64,000 bases of DNA. It comes from Hydrogenophaga sp. IBVHS2. Lineage in GTDB: Bacteria; Pseudomonadota; Gammaproteobacteria; Burkholderiales; Burkholderiaceae_C. Position numbers and translations under genes: made by a program. The notes beneath the pieces were generated by a model. The model was not told where the DNA came from, did no database searches, and saw only the letters and a list, made by a program, of their open reading frames with translations. The stretch spans positions 744,001 through 808,000 of the forward strand of contig NZ_NFUT01000001.1 of NCBI RefSeq assembly GCF_002127215.1. Direction: 5' to 3'. Shown here one piece after another: positions 35,264 to 48,867 of the stretch; the stretch's first letter is position 1, and every line of letters begins with the position of its first letter.

Positions 35264-37360
35264 ATGCCCGTCTCCCTGCTCCAAGAAGTGGTCCCCGAGT
35301 CGCCCCCGGAGGGCGAATTCGTGCGGTTTCCCGGCTCGCCGTTCGAGCTCTTCCTGCCATACCCGCCGGCCGGTGATCAGCCGCAGGCCATCGACAAGCT
35401 GGTCGAGGGGGTGAATGACGGCGAGGTGTTCCAGACCCTGCTGGGCGTGACCGGCTCGGGCAAGACGTTCACCATGGCCAACGTGATTGCGCGACTCGGG
35501 CGACCGGCCATCGTGTTTGCGCCCAACAAGACGCTGGCCGCGCAGCTCTACAGCGAATTCCGCGAGTTCTTCCCGCGCAACGCGGTGGAGTACTTCGTCA
35601 GCTACTACGACTACTACCAGCCCGAGGCGTATGTGCCGCAGCGCGATCTGTTCATCGAGAAGGACAGCGCGATCAACGAGCACATCGAACAGATGCGCCT
35701 GAGCTGCACTAAGAGCATCCTGGAGCGGCGCGACGTGGTGATCGTGGCGACGGTCTCGGCCATCTACGGCATCGGCAAGCCGGAGAGCTACCACCAGATG
35801 GTGATGACCCTGCGGGTGGGCGACAAGCTGGGGCAGCGCGACCTGATCGCCCAGCTGGTGCGCATGCAGTACGCCCGCAACGAACAGGATTTCTCGCGCG
35901 GCAAGTTCCGCGTGCGGGGCGACACCATCGATGTGTTCCCGGCCGAGCACTCCGAGATGGCCATCCGCATCGAGCTGTTCGATGACGAGATCGAGAGCCT
36001 GCAGCTGTTCGACCCGCTCACCGGCCGGGTGCGGCAGAAGATCCCGCGCTTCACCGTGTTCCCCAGCAGCCATTACGTGACACCGCGCGAGCAGGTGGTC
36101 AATGCGGTGGAGAGCATCAAGCTGGAGCTCGATCAGCGCCTGAAGGAGCTGGTGGGCATGGGCAAGCTGGTGGAGGCCCAGCGGCTGGAACAGCGCACCC
36201 GGTTCGATCTGGAGATGCTCAGCGAGGTCGGCCACTGCAAGGGCATCGAGAACTACTCGCGCCATCTGGCGGGCTCCCTGCCGGGCGAGCCGCCGTCCAC
36301 CCTGACCGACTACCTGCCCAAGGACGCGCTGATGTTCCTGGACGAGAGCCATGTGCTCATCGGTCAGTTCGGCGGCATGTACAACGGCGACCAGGCCCGC
36401 AAGACCACGCTGGTGGAGTACGGTTTCCGCCTGCCCAGCGCGCTGGACAACCGGCCGCTGCGATTCGAGGAGTTCGAGGCGCGCATGCGCCAGGTCATCT
36501 TCGTGTCGGCCACGCCGGCCGATTACGAGAACAGCCACGCCGGTCAGGTGGTGGAGCAGCTGGTGCGCCCGACCGGCCTGGTGGACCCCGAGATCGAGGT
36601 GCGGCCTGCCACCCACCAGGTGGACGACGTGCTGCAGGAAATCCGCATCCGGGTGGAGAAGAACGAGCGGGTGCTGATCACCACGCTGACCAAGCGCATG
36701 GCCGAGCAGCTCACCGACTACCTCACCGAGAACGGCGTGAAGGTGCGTTACCTGCACAGCGATGTGGACACGGTGGAGCGGGTGGAGATCCTGCGCGACC
36801 TGCGCCTGGGCACCTTCGATGTGCTGGTGGGCATCAACCTGCTGCGCGAAGGTCTGGACATTCCCGAGGTGTCCCTGGTGGCCATCCTGGATGCGGACAA
36901 GGAAGGTTTCCTGCGGTCCGAGCGCAGCCTGATCCAGACCATCGGCCGGGCGGCCCGCAACCTCCATGGCCGGGCCATCCTGTACGCCGACAAGGTCACG
37001 GATTCCATGAAGCTGGCCATCGGCGAGACCGAGCGTCGCCGCGCCCGCCAGATCGCCCACAACGAGGCGATGGGCATCCAGCCCAAGGCGCTGAACAAGC
37101 GCATCAAGGACCTGATCGACGGCGTCTACAGCGAAAAAGCTGGCAAGGAGGCTGATCGTCTGGCCGCCGAGAGCGCGCAGCGCGCGGCGGTGGATGCCAT
37201 GGACGAGCGCGACGTGGCGCGCGAGATCAAGCGGCTGGAGAAGCAGATGCTCGAACACGCCCGCAACCTCGAGTTCGAGAAGGCAGCGCAGGCGCGCGAC
37301 CAGCTCGCCCGTCTGAAGGCCCAGGTGTTCGGTGCCACCGGCACCGATGCGGTCGCCTGA
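35264..37360 (+). CDS. uvrB: Excinuclease ABC subunit B
   Basis: A 698-residue damage-recognition helicase of nucleotide excision repair. It has Walker A GVTGSGKT with K67, the beta-hairpin segment with [12 protein letters not shown], the helicase motifs DESHV, SATP and IGRAARN, and a C-terminal UVR domain ([10 protein letters not shown] to RDQLARL) that binds UvrC. Length is slightly above E. coli UvrB (673). I chose the ATG opening [12 protein letters not shown]: a CACAAT hexamer ends six bases before it, and no Shine-Dalgarno is visible. The gene is followed by a 263-base region with the isc control sites. Confidence 0.96.
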   Translation: MPVSLLQEVVPESPPEGEFVRFPGSPFELFLPYPPAGDQPQAIDKLVEGVNDGEVFQTLLGVTGSGKTFTMANVIARLGRPAIVFAPNKTLAAQLYSEFREFFPRNAVEYFVSYYDYYQPEAYVPQRDLFIEKDSAINEHIEQMRLSCTKSILERRDVVIVATVSAIYGIGKPESYHQMVMTLRVGDKLGQRDLIAQLVRMQYARNEQDFSRGKFRVRGDTIDVFPAEHSEMAIRIELFDDEIESLQLFDPLTGRVRQKIPRFTVFPSSHYVTPREQVVNAVESIKLELDQRLKELVGMGKLVEAQRLEQRTRFDLEMLSEVGHCKGIENYSRHLAGSLPGEPPSTLTDYLPKDALMFLDESHVLIGQFGGMYNGDQARKTTLVEYGFRLPSALDNRPLRFEEFEARMRQVIFVSATPADYENSHAGQVVEQLVRPTGLVDPEIEVRPATHQVDDVLQEIRIRVEKNERVLITTLTKRMAEQLTDYLTENGVKVRYLHSDVDTVERVEILRDLRLGTFDVLVGINLLREGLDIPEVSLVAILDADKEGFLRSERSLIQTIGRAARNLHGRAILYADKVTDSMKLAIGETERRRARQIAHNEAMGIQPKALNKRIKDLIDGVYSEKAGKEADRLAAESAQRAAVDAMDERDVAREIKRLEKQMLEHARNLEFEKAAQARDQLARLKAQVFGATGTDAVA

Positions 37361-37397
37361 TCCGGTCGGACTCCGGATACCCCTGGGTGTTTGTTTT

Positions 37398-37447
37398 TGT
37401 CTATCGGCCCGATAGACACGTTTGTTGAGTTTGTCTTGGACAAACTC
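37398..37447. promoter_or_regulatory. Two adjacent perfect palindromes upstream of iscR
   Basis: The first, TGTCTATCG-GCC-CGATAGACA, spans 37398-37418; the second, GAGTTTGTC-TTG-GACAAACTC, spans 37427-37447. Both are 21 bases with three-base centres and no mismatch. The second overlaps the predicted -35 element of the iscR promoter, so it is well placed as an operator. The first could be another site or the end of the uvrB transcript. Neither is an IscR-type motif, so a second regulator may act here. Confidence 0.55.
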
Positions 37448-37464
37448 GTTCTGATCGCTACAAT
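37436..37464 (+). promoter_or_regulatory. Sigma-70 promoter of the isc operon
   Basis: TTGGAC (37436-37441) and TACAAT (37459-37464) are exactly 17 bases apart. Transcription would start near 37471, giving a leader of about 150 bases that contains the IscR box and an AAGGAG ribosome site before iscR. It is the best sigma-70 match in the gap after uvrB. Confidence 0.65.
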
Positions 37465-37492
37465 GCCGATCAAAACACTAGGCTTTTGCTCT

Positions 37493-37517
37493 AAACTCGA
37501 CGAAAACAGTCGGAAAA
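37493..37517 (+). promoter_or_regulatory. IscR type-1-like binding box
   Basis: The core CTCGACGAAAACAGTCGG with its A-rich flanks agrees with about 20 of 25 positions of the E. coli type-1 IscR consensus (ATA-SYY-GACT-RWWWY-AGTC-RRS-TAT). Holo-IscR normally represses its own operon through such sites. It lies about 25 bases downstream of the predicted start, so it could block elongation, or another weaker promoter may overlap it. Confidence 0.65.
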
Positions 37518-37623
37518 GCCTTCGATAAAGACCAAGAGGTCGGGCGGGTGGGAACGGGGTCACAGGTCGAAAGCCCTGCGGCCAAACCACGATGGTCAAG
37601 CCAACAAACGAAGGAGCTTGAAG

Positions 37624-38160
37624 ATGCGCCTCACTACCAAAGGCCGCTTTGCGGTCACCGCCATGATCGATCTGGCCCTGCGCCAGAACAACGGTCCCGT
37701 CACGCTGGCGGCGATCAGCCAGCGCCAGCAGATTTCGCTCTCGTACCTGGAGCAGCTGTTCGGCAAGTTGCGCCGTCACGAGCTGGTGGAATCCACCCGG
37801 GGTCCCGGCGGTGGTTACACCCTGGGCCGCAAGGCCGCCGACATCACCGTGGCCGACATCATCGTGTCGGTCGACGAGCCCATCGATGCCACCCAGTGCG
37901 GCGGCAAGGAAAACTGCCTGGGCGAGGGCAACCGCTGCATGACGCACGAGCTCTGGGCCCAGCTCAACGCCAAGATGGTCGACTTCCTGGACTCGGTGTC
38001 CCTGCAGTCGCTGGTGGACGAACAGCTCGCCAAGGGCGTGGTGGTGGAAAACGCCCCCATGATCAAGCGCGCCATCTCGTCGGCCCCGGTGGTCAAGCCC
38101 ATCCGCGTCAACGCGCCGAATTCGGTGTTTGCCCTGGGAGGCGCTGCCTTCTCGAAGTGA
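37624..38160 (+). CDS. iscR: Fe-S cluster assembly transcriptional regulator IscR
   Basis: A 178-residue Rrf2-family repressor that senses Fe-S demand by holding a [2Fe-2S] cluster. The winged helix ([38 protein letters not shown]) is followed by the cluster loop with cysteines 92, 98 and 105 and the nearby histidine in MTHELW. The last cysteine is one residue further along than in E. coli (C104). The ATG has AAGGAG nine bases upstream; a TTG two codons earlier is less likely. A type-1 IscR box lies in the leader, consistent with autoregulation. Confidence 0.95.
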   Translation: MRLTTKGRFAVTAMIDLALRQNNGPVTLAAISQRQQISLSYLEQLFGKLRRHELVESTRGPGGGYTLGRKAADITVADIIVSVDEPIDATQCGGKENCLGEGNRCMTHELWAQLNAKMVDFLDSVSLQSLVDEQLAKGVVVENAPMIKRAISSAPVVKPIRVNAPNSVFALGGAAFSK

Positions 38161-38269
38161 CCGCCACCGACCGTCGCCGCCTGCGCGACAGGGCCATCAC
38201 CTGGCTTCAGCGCCGCGTCAGCGGGCGGTCGGACTCTTTCCTTTTTCAGCCAGCCTACGTCTGCCAGCC

Positions 38270-39487
38270 ATGAGCACTCCCCACTTCCCCATCTACATGG
38301 ATTACAGCGCCACCAACCCGTGCGACCCGCGCGTGGTGGACGCCATGATTCCCTGGCTGCGTGAACACTTCGGCAACCCGGCCTCGCGCAGCCACGCCTG
38401 GGGCTGGGAAGCCGAGAAGGCGGTCGAGACCGCCCGGGAGCAGGTGGCCGCCCTGATCAATGCCGACCCGCGCGAGATCGTCTGGACCAGCGGCGCCACC
38501 GAGTCCAACAACCTGGCCATCAAGGGCGCTGCCCAGTTCTACAAGGGCAAGGGCAAGCACCTCATCACCGTCAAGACCGAGCACAAGGCCGTGCTCGACA
38601 CCATGCGCGAGCTGGAACGTCAAGGCTTCGAGGTCACCTACATGGACGTGCAGGCCGACGGTCTGCTGGATCTCGACGCCTTCCGCGCGGCCATCCGCCC
38701 GGACACCATCCTGGCGTCGGTCATGTTCGTCAACAACGAGATCGGCGTGATCCAGGACATCGCCGCCATCGGCGCCATCTGCCGCGAGAAGGGCGTGATC
38801 TTCCATGTGGACGCTGCCCAGGCCACCGGCCGGGTGGACATCGACCTGCAGACCCTGCCGGTCGACCTCATGAGCCTGACCTCGCACAAGACCTACGGTC
38901 CCAAGGGCATCGGCGCCCTGTATGTGCGCCGCAAGCCGCGCATCCGCATCGAGGCCCAGATGCACGGCGGCGGTCATGAGCGCGGCATGCGTTCGGGCAC
39001 GCTGCCCACCCACCAGTGCGTGGGCATGGGTGAGGCCTACCGCATCGCCAAAGCCGAGATGCACGAGGAAAACCGCCGCATCAAGGCGCTGCAGGATCGG
39101 CTGCTGGCTGGCCTGAAGGACATCGAGGAAGTGTTCATCAACGGCCACGAGACCCGCCGCGTGCCGCACAACCTCAACATGAGCTTCAACTACGTCGAGG
39201 GCGAGTCGCTGATCATGGGCATCAAGGGTCTGGCGGTGTCGTCGGGCTCGGCCTGCACCTCGGCCAGCCTGGAGCCGAGCTATGTGCTGCGCGCCCTGGG
39301 CCGCAGCGACGAACTCGCGCACAGCAGCCTGCGTATGACCATCGGCCGCTGGACCACCGAAGAAGAGATCGACTACGCCATCGCCACCATCCGCGAGAAC
39401 GTGGCCAAGCTGCGCGAACTCTCGCCCCTGTGGGAGATGTTCAAGGACGGCGTCGATCTGTCCACCATCCAGTGGGCCGCCCACTGA
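38270..39487 (+). CDS. iscS: Cysteine desulfurase IscS
   Basis: A 405-residue PLP enzyme that takes sulfur from cysteine and passes it to IscU, tRNA-modifying and other acceptors. The opening [15 protein letters not shown], the PLP lysine K207 in [12 protein letters not shown], and the persulfide cysteine C329 in [17 protein letters not shown] are all in place. E. coli IscS has the cysteine at 328, so alignment is near exact. It starts 109 bases after iscR; the earlier in-frame extension lies in this gap and is unconserved. Confidence 0.97.
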   Translation: MSTPHFPIYMDYSATNPCDPRVVDAMIPWLREHFGNPASRSHAWGWEAEKAVETAREQVAALINADPREIVWTSGATESNNLAIKGAAQFYKGKGKHLITVKTEHKAVLDTMRELERQGFEVTYMDVQADGLLDLDAFRAAIRPDTILASVMFVNNEIGVIQDIAAIGAICREKGVIFHVDAAQATGRVDIDLQTLPVDLMSLTSHKTYGPKGIGALYVRRKPRIRIEAQMHGGGHERGMRSGTLPTHQCVGMGEAYRIAKAEMHEENRRIKALQDRLLAGLKDIEEVFINGHETRRVPHNLNMSFNYVEGESLIMGIKGLAVSSGSACTSASLEPSYVLRALGRSDELAHSSLRMTIGRWTTEEEIDYAIATIRENVAKLRELSPLWEMFKDGVDLSTIQWAAH

Positions 39488-39511
39488 ACCCCACGCATCA
39501 GGAGAACAACC

Positions 39512-39904
39512 ATGGCTTATTCCGAAAAGGTCGTTGACCACTACGAGAACCCCCGCAACGTCGGCTCCTTCGACAAGGGCGACGACTCCGTGGGTACCGG
39601 CATGGTGGGCGCCCCGGCCTGCGGTGACGTGATGAAGCTGCAGATCAAGGTGAACCCCTCCACCGGCGTGATCGAGGACGCGCGCTTCAAGACCTACGGC
39701 TGCGGCTCGGCCATCGCATCGAGCTCGCTGGTGACCGAATGGGTCAAGGGCAAGACGCTGGACGAGGCGGCTGCCCTGAAGAACAGCCAGATCGCCGAAG
39801 AACTGGCCCTGCCGCCGGTGAAGATCCACTGCTCCATCCTGGCCGAAGACGCCATCAAGGCGGCCGTGGACGACTACCGCAAGAAGCACGGCGCTGCCAG
39901 CTGA
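39512..39904 (+). CDS. iscU: Fe-S cluster scaffold IscU
   Basis: A 130-residue scaffold on which clusters are built. The three ligand cysteines are in [25 protein letters not shown] and [11 protein letters not shown]. The HscA-binding motif LPPVK precedes the third cysteine. Length equals E. coli IscU (128). AGGAGAA lies upstream of the ATG. It sits between iscS and iscA as in the standard operon. Confidence 0.97.
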   Translation: MAYSEKVVDHYENPRNVGSFDKGDDSVGTGMVGAPACGDVMKLQIKVNPSTGVIEDARFKTYGCGSAIASSSLVTEWVKGKTLDEAAALKNSQIAEELALPPVKIHCSILAEDAIKAAVDDYRKKHGAAS

Positions 39905-39909
39905 TCGCC

Positions 39910-40233
39910 ATGGCCGTCACGATTTCCGAAGCCGCTGCCCGCCACGTCACCCGCTACATTGCCAAGCGGGGCAAGGGCGTGGGCGTACGCCTGGGCGTCA
40001 AGACCACCGGCTGCTCCGGCCTGGCCTACAAGCTGGAGTACGCCGACGAGATTGCGCCCGAGGACGTGGTGTTCGAGGAGAACGGCGTCAAGGTGCTGGT
40101 GGACCCCAAGAGCCTGGCCTACATCGACGGCACGCAGCTCGATTTCGTGCGCGAAGGCCTGAACGAGGGCTTCCGTTTCCACAACCCCAACGAGCGCGAC
40201 CGTTGCGGTTGCGGCGAGAGTTTCAGGGTCTGA
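39910..40233 (+). CDS. iscA: A-type Fe-S carrier IscA
   Basis: A 107-residue carrier that moves iron or clusters to apo-proteins. The three cysteines are in [13 protein letters not shown] and, near the C-terminus, DRCGCGESF. The N-terminus [11 protein letters not shown] is typical. It begins 5 bases after iscU and ends 64 bases before hscB. Confidence 0.95.
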   Translation: MAVTISEAAARHVTRYIAKRGKGVGVRLGVKTTGCSGLAYKLEYADEIAPEDVVFEENGVKVLVDPKSLAYIDGTQLDFVREGLNEGFRFHNPNERDRCGCGESFRV

Positions 40234-40297
40234 CACTGTCCGACCGCTCTGCCTGCCTGCCGCCTGTGCGCCTGCGCCCCGGCGGCATTTCTTTTCC

Positions 40298-40816
40298 ATG
40301 AACCTGCAATCCAACGATTTCGAGCTGTTCGGGCTCAGCCCGGCTTTCGGCATCGACCGCGCTGCGGTCGATGCGCGCTGGAAGGACCTGCAGCGTGAAG
40401 CCCACCCCGACCGGTTCGCCTCGGCCGATGCCGCATCCCAGCGGCTGGCCATGCAGTGGTCGGTGCGCATCAACGAGGCCTACCAGCGCCTGAAGGACCC
40501 GCTCAGGCGTGCGGCCTACCTGTGTGAGCTCAACGGTGCGCCCATCGAGGCCGAGAGCAATACCGCCATGCCGCCGGACTTCCTGATGCAGCAGATGGAG
40601 TGGCGCGAGCAGCTGGACGAGGCCCGCGACGCCGCCGAACTGGAGCGCCTGGCCGACGAGGTGGCCGCCAGCCGCCGCAGCCGGGTGGAGGCGCTGCGCG
40701 TCACCGCCGACGAGCAGCGCGACTTTCCGGCGCTGGCCCGTCAAGTCAGAGCCCTCATGTTCATTGAGCGCTTTGCCCGCGATGTCGAGCTTCGGCTCGA
40801 TCAGCAGGGACAATAG
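40298..40816 (+). CDS. hscB: Co-chaperone HscB
   Basis: A 172-residue J-domain protein that delivers IscU to HscA and stimulates its ATPase. The HPD tripeptide is at residues 36-38 (AHPDRF), in the J-domain core. The C-terminal three-helix IscU-binding part includes MQQMEWREQLDEA. Length equals E. coli HscB (171). It precedes hscA by 28 bases, the usual order. Confidence 0.96.
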   Translation: MNLQSNDFELFGLSPAFGIDRAAVDARWKDLQREAHPDRFASADAASQRLAMQWSVRINEAYQRLKDPLRRAAYLCELNGAPIEAESNTAMPPDFLMQQMEWREQLDEARDAAELERLADEVAASRRSRVEALRVTADEQRDFPALARQVRALMFIERFARDVELRLDQQGQ

Positions 40817-40844
40817 GCGATTTCCCCGGTAGGACATTTCCCCC

Positions 40845-42716
<1,872 letters not shown>

Positions 42717-42724
42717 ACACCACC

Positions 42725-43063
42725 ATGCCCACGATCAAGATCCTGCCCCACGCCGAATACGCCCCCGAGGGCAAGACCATCACCGCGCCGGCCGGCACCT
42801 CTATCTGCGAGGCCCTGCTCGACAACGGTGTCAACATCGAACACGCCTGCGACATGAGCTGCGCCTGCACCACCTGCCACGTGGTGGTGCGCGAAGGCTT
42901 TGCCAGCCTGAACGAAGCCGACGAGACCGAAGACGACCTGCTCGACCGCGCCTGGGGCCTGGAGCCGAACTCGCGCCTGAGCTGCCAGGCCATCCTGGCG
43001 CAGAAGGACGTGACGATCGAGATTCCCAAGTACACGATCAACCACGCCAAAGAGAATCACTGA
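42725..43063 (+). CDS. fdx: ISC-system [2Fe-2S] ferredoxin
   Basis: A 112-residue adrenodoxin-type ferredoxin, the electron donor for cluster assembly. Cluster cysteines are C42, C48 and C51 (HACDMSCACTTCH), with the fourth in LSCQAI; C46 is an extra cysteine also found in E. coli Fdx at the same place. It starts 8 bases after hscA. An iscX gene does not follow, unlike in E. coli; dnaQ is next. Confidence 0.96.
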   Translation: MPTIKILPHAEYAPEGKTITAPAGTSICEALLDNGVNIEHACDMSCACTTCHVVVREGFASLNEADETEDDLLDRAWGLEPNSRLSCQAILAQKDVTIEIPKYTINHAKENH

Positions 43064-43076
43064 CCCCCACGCTCCC

Positions 43077-43790
43077 ATGCGCCAGATCGTTCTCGATACC
43101 GAAACCACCGGCCTGTCGGCCGACAACGGCGACCGCATCATCGAGATCGGTTGCGTGGAGCTGCTCAACCGCAAGCTCACCGGCCACAACCTGCACCACT
43201 ACGTCAACCCGGAGCGCGACAGCCACGAAGACGCGCTCAAGGTGCACGGCATCAGCAACGAGTTCCTGCGCGACAAGCCCAAGTTCGCTGCCATTGCCGA
43301 CGAGCTGATCGAGTACCTGCGCGGGGCTGAACTCATCATCCACAACGCCCCGTTCGACATCGCCTTCCTGAACAAGGAGATGGAGCGCCTGGGCCGGCCG
43401 CCCATCACCAGCGTGGTGGCCGGCGTGACCGACAGCCTGGTCATGGCCAAGGAGATGTTCCCGGGCAAGCGCAATGGCCTGGATGCCTTGTGCGACCGGC
43501 TGGGCGTCGACAACTCGGGCCGCACGCTGCACGGCGCGCTGCTGGACGCCGAACTGCTGGCCGACGTGTACATCAACATGACACGCGGGCAGGATGCGCT
43601 GCTCATCGACAGCGGCGATGCGCCGGGCGAGGCCGGTGTGACCGAGGTGGTCGATCTGCGCCAGTTCGACCTGCCGGTGCTGCGGGCCAACGACCAGGAG
43701 GCCCAGGCCCACGAAGCCGTGCTGGGCGACCTCGACAAGGCCAGCAAGGGCAGGACCCTGTGGCGCACGCTCGACGCAGCGCCCGCCTGA
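43077..43790 (+). CDS. dnaQ: DNA polymerase III epsilon subunit
   Basis: A 237-residue 3'-5' proofreading exonuclease. The DEDDh motifs are IVLDTETTG (D7, E9) at the start, NAPFDIAFLN in the middle, and the HGALLDAELLADVY segment with the conserved histidine and aspartate. A C-terminal tail that would contact the alpha subunit follows. It begins 13 bases after fdx, so may be transcribed with the isc genes. Length matches E. coli DnaQ (243). The tRNA-Val promoter lies just downstream. Confidence 0.95.
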   Translation: MRQIVLDTETTGLSADNGDRIIEIGCVELLNRKLTGHNLHHYVNPERDSHEDALKVHGISNEFLRDKPKFAAIADELIEYLRGAELIIHNAPFDIAFLNKEMERLGRPPITSVVAGVTDSLVMAKEMFPGKRNGLDALCDRLGVDNSGRTLHGALLDAELLADVYINMTRGQDALLIDSGDAPGEAGVTEVVDLRQFDLPVLRANDQEAQAHEAVLGDLDKASKGRTLWRTLDAAPA

Positions 43791-43893
43791 AAAAATTGCG
43801 GCCCGCTTTCGATACCCCCGAAAAGCTGGCTATAATCTGAGGCTTCCGACAGATTGGGCGGCTTGCTGGCAACAGCAGGTCGCCACCCTGATC

Positions 43894-43968
43894 GGGCGGT
43901 TAGCTCAGTGGTAGAGCACTGCCTTCACACGGCAGGGGTCGCAGGTTCGAACCCTGCACCGCCCACCA
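43894..43968 (+). tRNA. tRNA-Val (anticodon CAC)
   Basis: A 75-base cloverleaf ending in encoded CCA. Acceptor GGGCGGT pairs with ACCGCCC; the anticodon arm is CTGCC-TTCACAC-GGCAG, giving anticodon CAC, which reads GUG; the T arm is GCAGG-TTCGAAC-CCTGC. TATAAT at 43831-43836 provides a strong -10, with no clear -35. A terminator follows directly. The rest of the 331-base gap between dnaQ and the next gene holds only these elements. Confidence 0.97.
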
Positions 43969-43971
43969 GAC

Positions 43972-44006
43972 AAAAGCCCTTGAACCCGCGGTTCAAGGGC
44001 TTTTTT
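43972..44006 (+). terminator. Intrinsic terminator after tRNA-Val(CAC)
   Basis: AAAA then GCCCTTGAACC, loop CGC, GGTTCAAGGGC, and TTTTTT. An 11-base perfect stem with a six-T tail, three bases after the CCA end. Confidence 0.93.
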
Positions 44007-44121
44007 GTTGGCGGCATGGCCCTGTTCGACCCTGTTTACCAATGCTTACCTTTGGGTTTTTGCCCGGTTCTTCGGTGACTGTGCATTAATTCAAGGCAAC
44101 ATGGACCCAAAGGAGCAATCC

Positions 44122-44644
44122 ATGAACGCCACCTCGCCCACCCAGCCCAGCGAAACCTCCATGCCCCTGGAGCGGGACCTGTTCCTGCGAACCCTGGTGC
44201 GCGAACTGGCCGGCACGCTGGAAAACGTGGTGGGCCTGGACGAGGCCTCCGGCTTCATCAGTGTGGTGGGTCAGCGCATGGGCGACTGGATCGACGCCGA
44301 GTACCGACAGGCACTGGGCACGCCCCAGCTCAACCGGGACCAGGTGGTGGCGGTGCTGGTGGACCTCAAGCGCCGCATCCAGGGCGACTTTCATGTCATC
44401 GAGGTCACCGAGGACCGGGTGGTTCTGGGCAACCGGGCCTGCCCCTTCGGTGACAAGGTGCTGGGCCGGCCCTCGATGTGCATGATGACCTCCAACGTGT
44501 TCGGCACCATCACGGCCCAGAACCTGGGCCGGTCCAAGGTGGTTCTCGATCAGACCATCGCCCAGGGCGCACCCACCTGCCGCGTCACCGTCTTCTTCAA
44601 GGCCAGCGCCGATGCCGACGCTGCCGACGGCCGCGAGTATTTCC

Positions 44645-44652
<8 letters not shown>
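44122..44652 (+). CDS. Methanogen output domain 1 (MOD1)-like signalling protein
   Basis: A 176-residue soluble protein that I assign to the methanogen-output-domain-1 group, often found beside histidine kinases in Comamonadaceae. After a flexible N-terminus comes a helix with [15 protein letters not shown], then [13 protein letters not shown], a beta region [13 protein letters not shown], and three cysteines in [18 protein letters not shown] and [10 protein letters not shown] that could hold a metal. AAAGGAG six bases before the ATG sets the start; an ATG seven codons earlier is weaker. It overlaps the kinase gene by eight bases, so the two are co-translated. The ligand or output is unknown. 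Confidence 0.75.
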
Positions 44653-46735
<2,083 letters not shown>

Positions 46736-46765
46736 ACCGCGACCTGTCGCTCCCGCATGATCCCG

Positions 46766-46785
46766 ACCGGGCCGCCAGGCCCGGT
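46766..46785. terminator. Possible weak terminator hairpin after the hybrid kinase
   Basis: ACCGGGCC, loop GCCA, GGCCCGGT forms a perfect eight-base stem 30 bases after the kinase stop, without a T-run. The 205-base gap up to the GST gene shows nothing else I can assign. Confidence 0.35.
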
Positions 46786-46940
46786 GCTTCAGGCGTCCCG
46801 CGGGACCCGCGGCGGCAGTGACGGCTTCCCATTCCGGTCGATCCGCTTTGCCGTCCCCGCAAGCCTCTCTTGCCGGCTCGGCAATGGCTCCCGGCGGGCC
46901 GACGCCGGACACTGGGGGGTCACATTGCAAAGGCCCACCC

Positions 46941-47576
46941 ATGTACCAGCTGCTCAGCGCCAAGCCCAGTCCGTACGCACGCAAGGTGCGCATCCAGCTG
47001 GCAGAGAAGGGCATTCCGTTCGACCTCATCACCGAGGTGCCATGGAACAGCGATACCCAGACGCCGCGCTGGAATCCGCTGGAAAAGCTCCCGGTGCTGA
47101 TCTGCCCGGACGGCAGCAGCGTGTTCGAGTCGCGGCTGATCAATGAGTGGATCGAGGCACGACACCCTGAACCGGCGCTGATGCCCGCCGACATGGATGC
47201 GCGGTTTGCGGTCAAGCGCATCGAGGTGATCTGCGATGGCGCGTGCGACGCGCTCATCCTGCAGTTGTTCGAGAACGCCCGACCCGAAGACCATCGCAGC
47301 CAGCCCTGGATCGACCGCCAGCGTCGCAAGGTGGATGGTGCGTTGCGCGAACTGGCCCGCGTGGTGGGCGATCGCGGGTTCTGCGTGGGTGATCGATTCA
47401 CGCTGGCCGACGTGGCCACCGGCACGCTGCTGGGTTACCTGAAGGTGCGCTGGCCGCACTTGGACTGGCCTCAGCAGTACCCGAACCTGGCCGCCTTCAG
47501 CGAGCGCATCGAGCAGCGCCCTTCGTTTGCCGGCAGCCGTCCCACCACGCAGGTGATCAGCGACCGGGTGGTTTGA
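46941..47576 (+). CDS. Glutathione S-transferase family protein
   Basis: A 211-residue GST-fold protein. The N-terminal thioredoxin-like domain has SAKPSPYARKVRIQLAEKG with a serine in the usual catalytic position, the glutathione-binding proline LEKLPVLIC and ESRLINEWIE. The C-terminal helical domain has the hydrophobic motif FTLADVATGTLLGYL. The class is near the bacterial YibF-like group. Substrates are unknown. Its last 20 bases overlap, in antisense, the end of the helicase gene. Confidence 0.88.
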   Translation: MYQLLSAKPSPYARKVRIQLAEKGIPFDLITEVPWNSDTQTPRWNPLEKLPVLICPDGSSVFESRLINEWIEARHPEPALMPADMDARFAVKRIEVICDGACDALILQLFENARPEDHRSQPWIDRQRRKVDGALRELARVVGDRGFCVGDRFTLADVATGTLLGYLKVRWPHLDWPQQYPNLAAFSERIEQRPSFAGSRPTTQVISDRVV

Positions 47577-48816
47577 CGGGGGGCATGCCGCCGGCTGCGG
47601 CAGCGGCCCGCAGCTTGTCCTTCTTGCTCGGGCGCTTGCCCTTGATGCCACCGTTGCCGGGCGCGGCCGGCGGCGGGGTTTCGGTCGGCTCGAAGCCGGG
47701 CAGCACCTCCAGCGGCAGGCTCATGCCCTGGCGTTTCTGGATCAGGTTCCATTGCGCCTGCGCGGCGGCGGTGACGAAGCTGATGGCCTGGCCGCTGCGC
47801 CCGGCGCGGCCGGTGCGGCCGATGCGGTGCACATGGTCATCGGCGGAGCGGGGCAGGTCGTAGTTGACCACCAGCGGCATGTCCTCGATGTCCAGGCCGC
47901 GCGCGGCCAGGTCGGTGGTGACCACCACGTCCCAGCGTTTCTGCCGGAACTCGGCCAGCACCTCCTGGCGCGCACCCTGGCTCAGGCCGCCATGGAAGGG
48001 GGTCGCGTAACGGTCTTCGCGGTTGAGCTTGGCGGCCACATGGTCGGCCGCGTGCTGGCTGGCCACGAACACCAGGGCGCGGTCGGGCTGCTGCGTGTCG
48101 AGCAGGTGGCGCAGCAGGGCGGTGCGGCGGGCGGTGTCGACCGCGATGGCGCGTTGCAGCACCGGCGGAGCGTCGGCGCCCTGGGCCGGCAGATCGATGT
48201 GTCGCGGGGCCTGCAGCAGGCGCTCGGCCAGGGTGCGGATGCGGTCGTCGAAGGTGGCCGAGAACATCAGCGTCTGTCGCTGGGCTGGCAGCAGGGCCAG
48301 CACCTCGTCCAGCTCGGCGGCAAAGCCCAGGTCGAGCAGGCGGTCGGCCTCGTCGAGCACCAGGGTCTGCACGGCATCGAGCCGCAGGGCGTTGTGGCGC
48401 ACCACGTCCAGCAGGCGGCCGGGCGTGGCCACCACCACATCGGCCCCGCCGCGCAGGCCCATGAGCTGCGGGTTGATGGACACGCCACCGAACAGCACGG
48501 CCACGCGCAGGCGGGCATTGAGGGGCTGGGCCAAGGCCCGCAGGACCTCGCCCACCTGGGCGGCCAGCTCGCGCGCGGGCACCAGCACCAGCGCCCGGGT
48601 GCGGCGCTGCGGCACCGGGGTGGAGAGCAGCCGCTGCAGCAGCGGCAGGGCGAAGGCGGCGGTTTTTCCCGAGCCGGTGGGGGCGGTGGCCAGCAGGTCC
48701 TGCCCGGCCAGGGCGGGTGGCAGTGCGGCCTGCTGGATGGGGGTGGGTGCGTCGAAGCCGAGGGCGCGGGCGCTGTCGGCCAGCGTGGGCATCAGCCCCA
48801 GGGAAGAGAAGTTCAT
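47557..48816 (-). CDS. rhlE: DEAD-box RNA helicase (RhlE-like)
   Basis: A 419-residue RNA helicase. The Q motif FSSLGLMPTL/PTPIQQAALP, motif I ATAPTGSGKT, motif II LDEADRLLDLGF, motif III SATF, and motif VI HRIGRTGRAG are present. The C-terminal tail is a short basic proline-rich extension (KGKRPSKKDKLR). RhlE versus RhlB/SrmB is set by the opening and tail and is only moderately sure. Its stop lies inside the end of the convergent GST gene by 20 bases. Confidence 0.9.
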   Translation of the reverse strand: MNFSSLGLMPTLADSARALGFDAPTPIQQAALPPALAGQDLLATAPTGSGKTAAFALPLLQRLLSTPVPQRRTRALVLVPARELAAQVGEVLRALAQPLNARLRVAVLFGGVSINPQLMGLRGGADVVVATPGRLLDVVRHNALRLDAVQTLVLDEADRLLDLGFAAELDEVLALLPAQRQTLMFSATFDDRIRTLAERLLQAPRHIDLPAQGADAPPVLQRAIAVDTARRTALLRHLLDTQQPDRALVFVASQHAADHVAAKLNREDRYATPFHGGLSQGARQEVLAEFRQKRWDVVVTTDLAARGLDIEDMPLVVNYDLPRSADDHVHRIGRTGRAGRSGQAISFVTAAAQAQWNLIQKRQGMSLPLEVLPGFEPTETPPPAAPGNGGIKGKRPSKKDKLRAAAAAGGMPPVKPPGR

Positions 48817-48867
48817 GCGTTCGCGGCGGAGTGACCCGCCAGTATGCGGCCGGCTACCATCCCGGCC

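Noticed and set aside
43894..44006. tRNA-Val(CAC) as an integration site for a mobile element
   Set aside because: No integrase, no repeat of the tRNA 3' end and no composition change are seen downstream; the same holds for tRNA-Val(GAC) at 62218.
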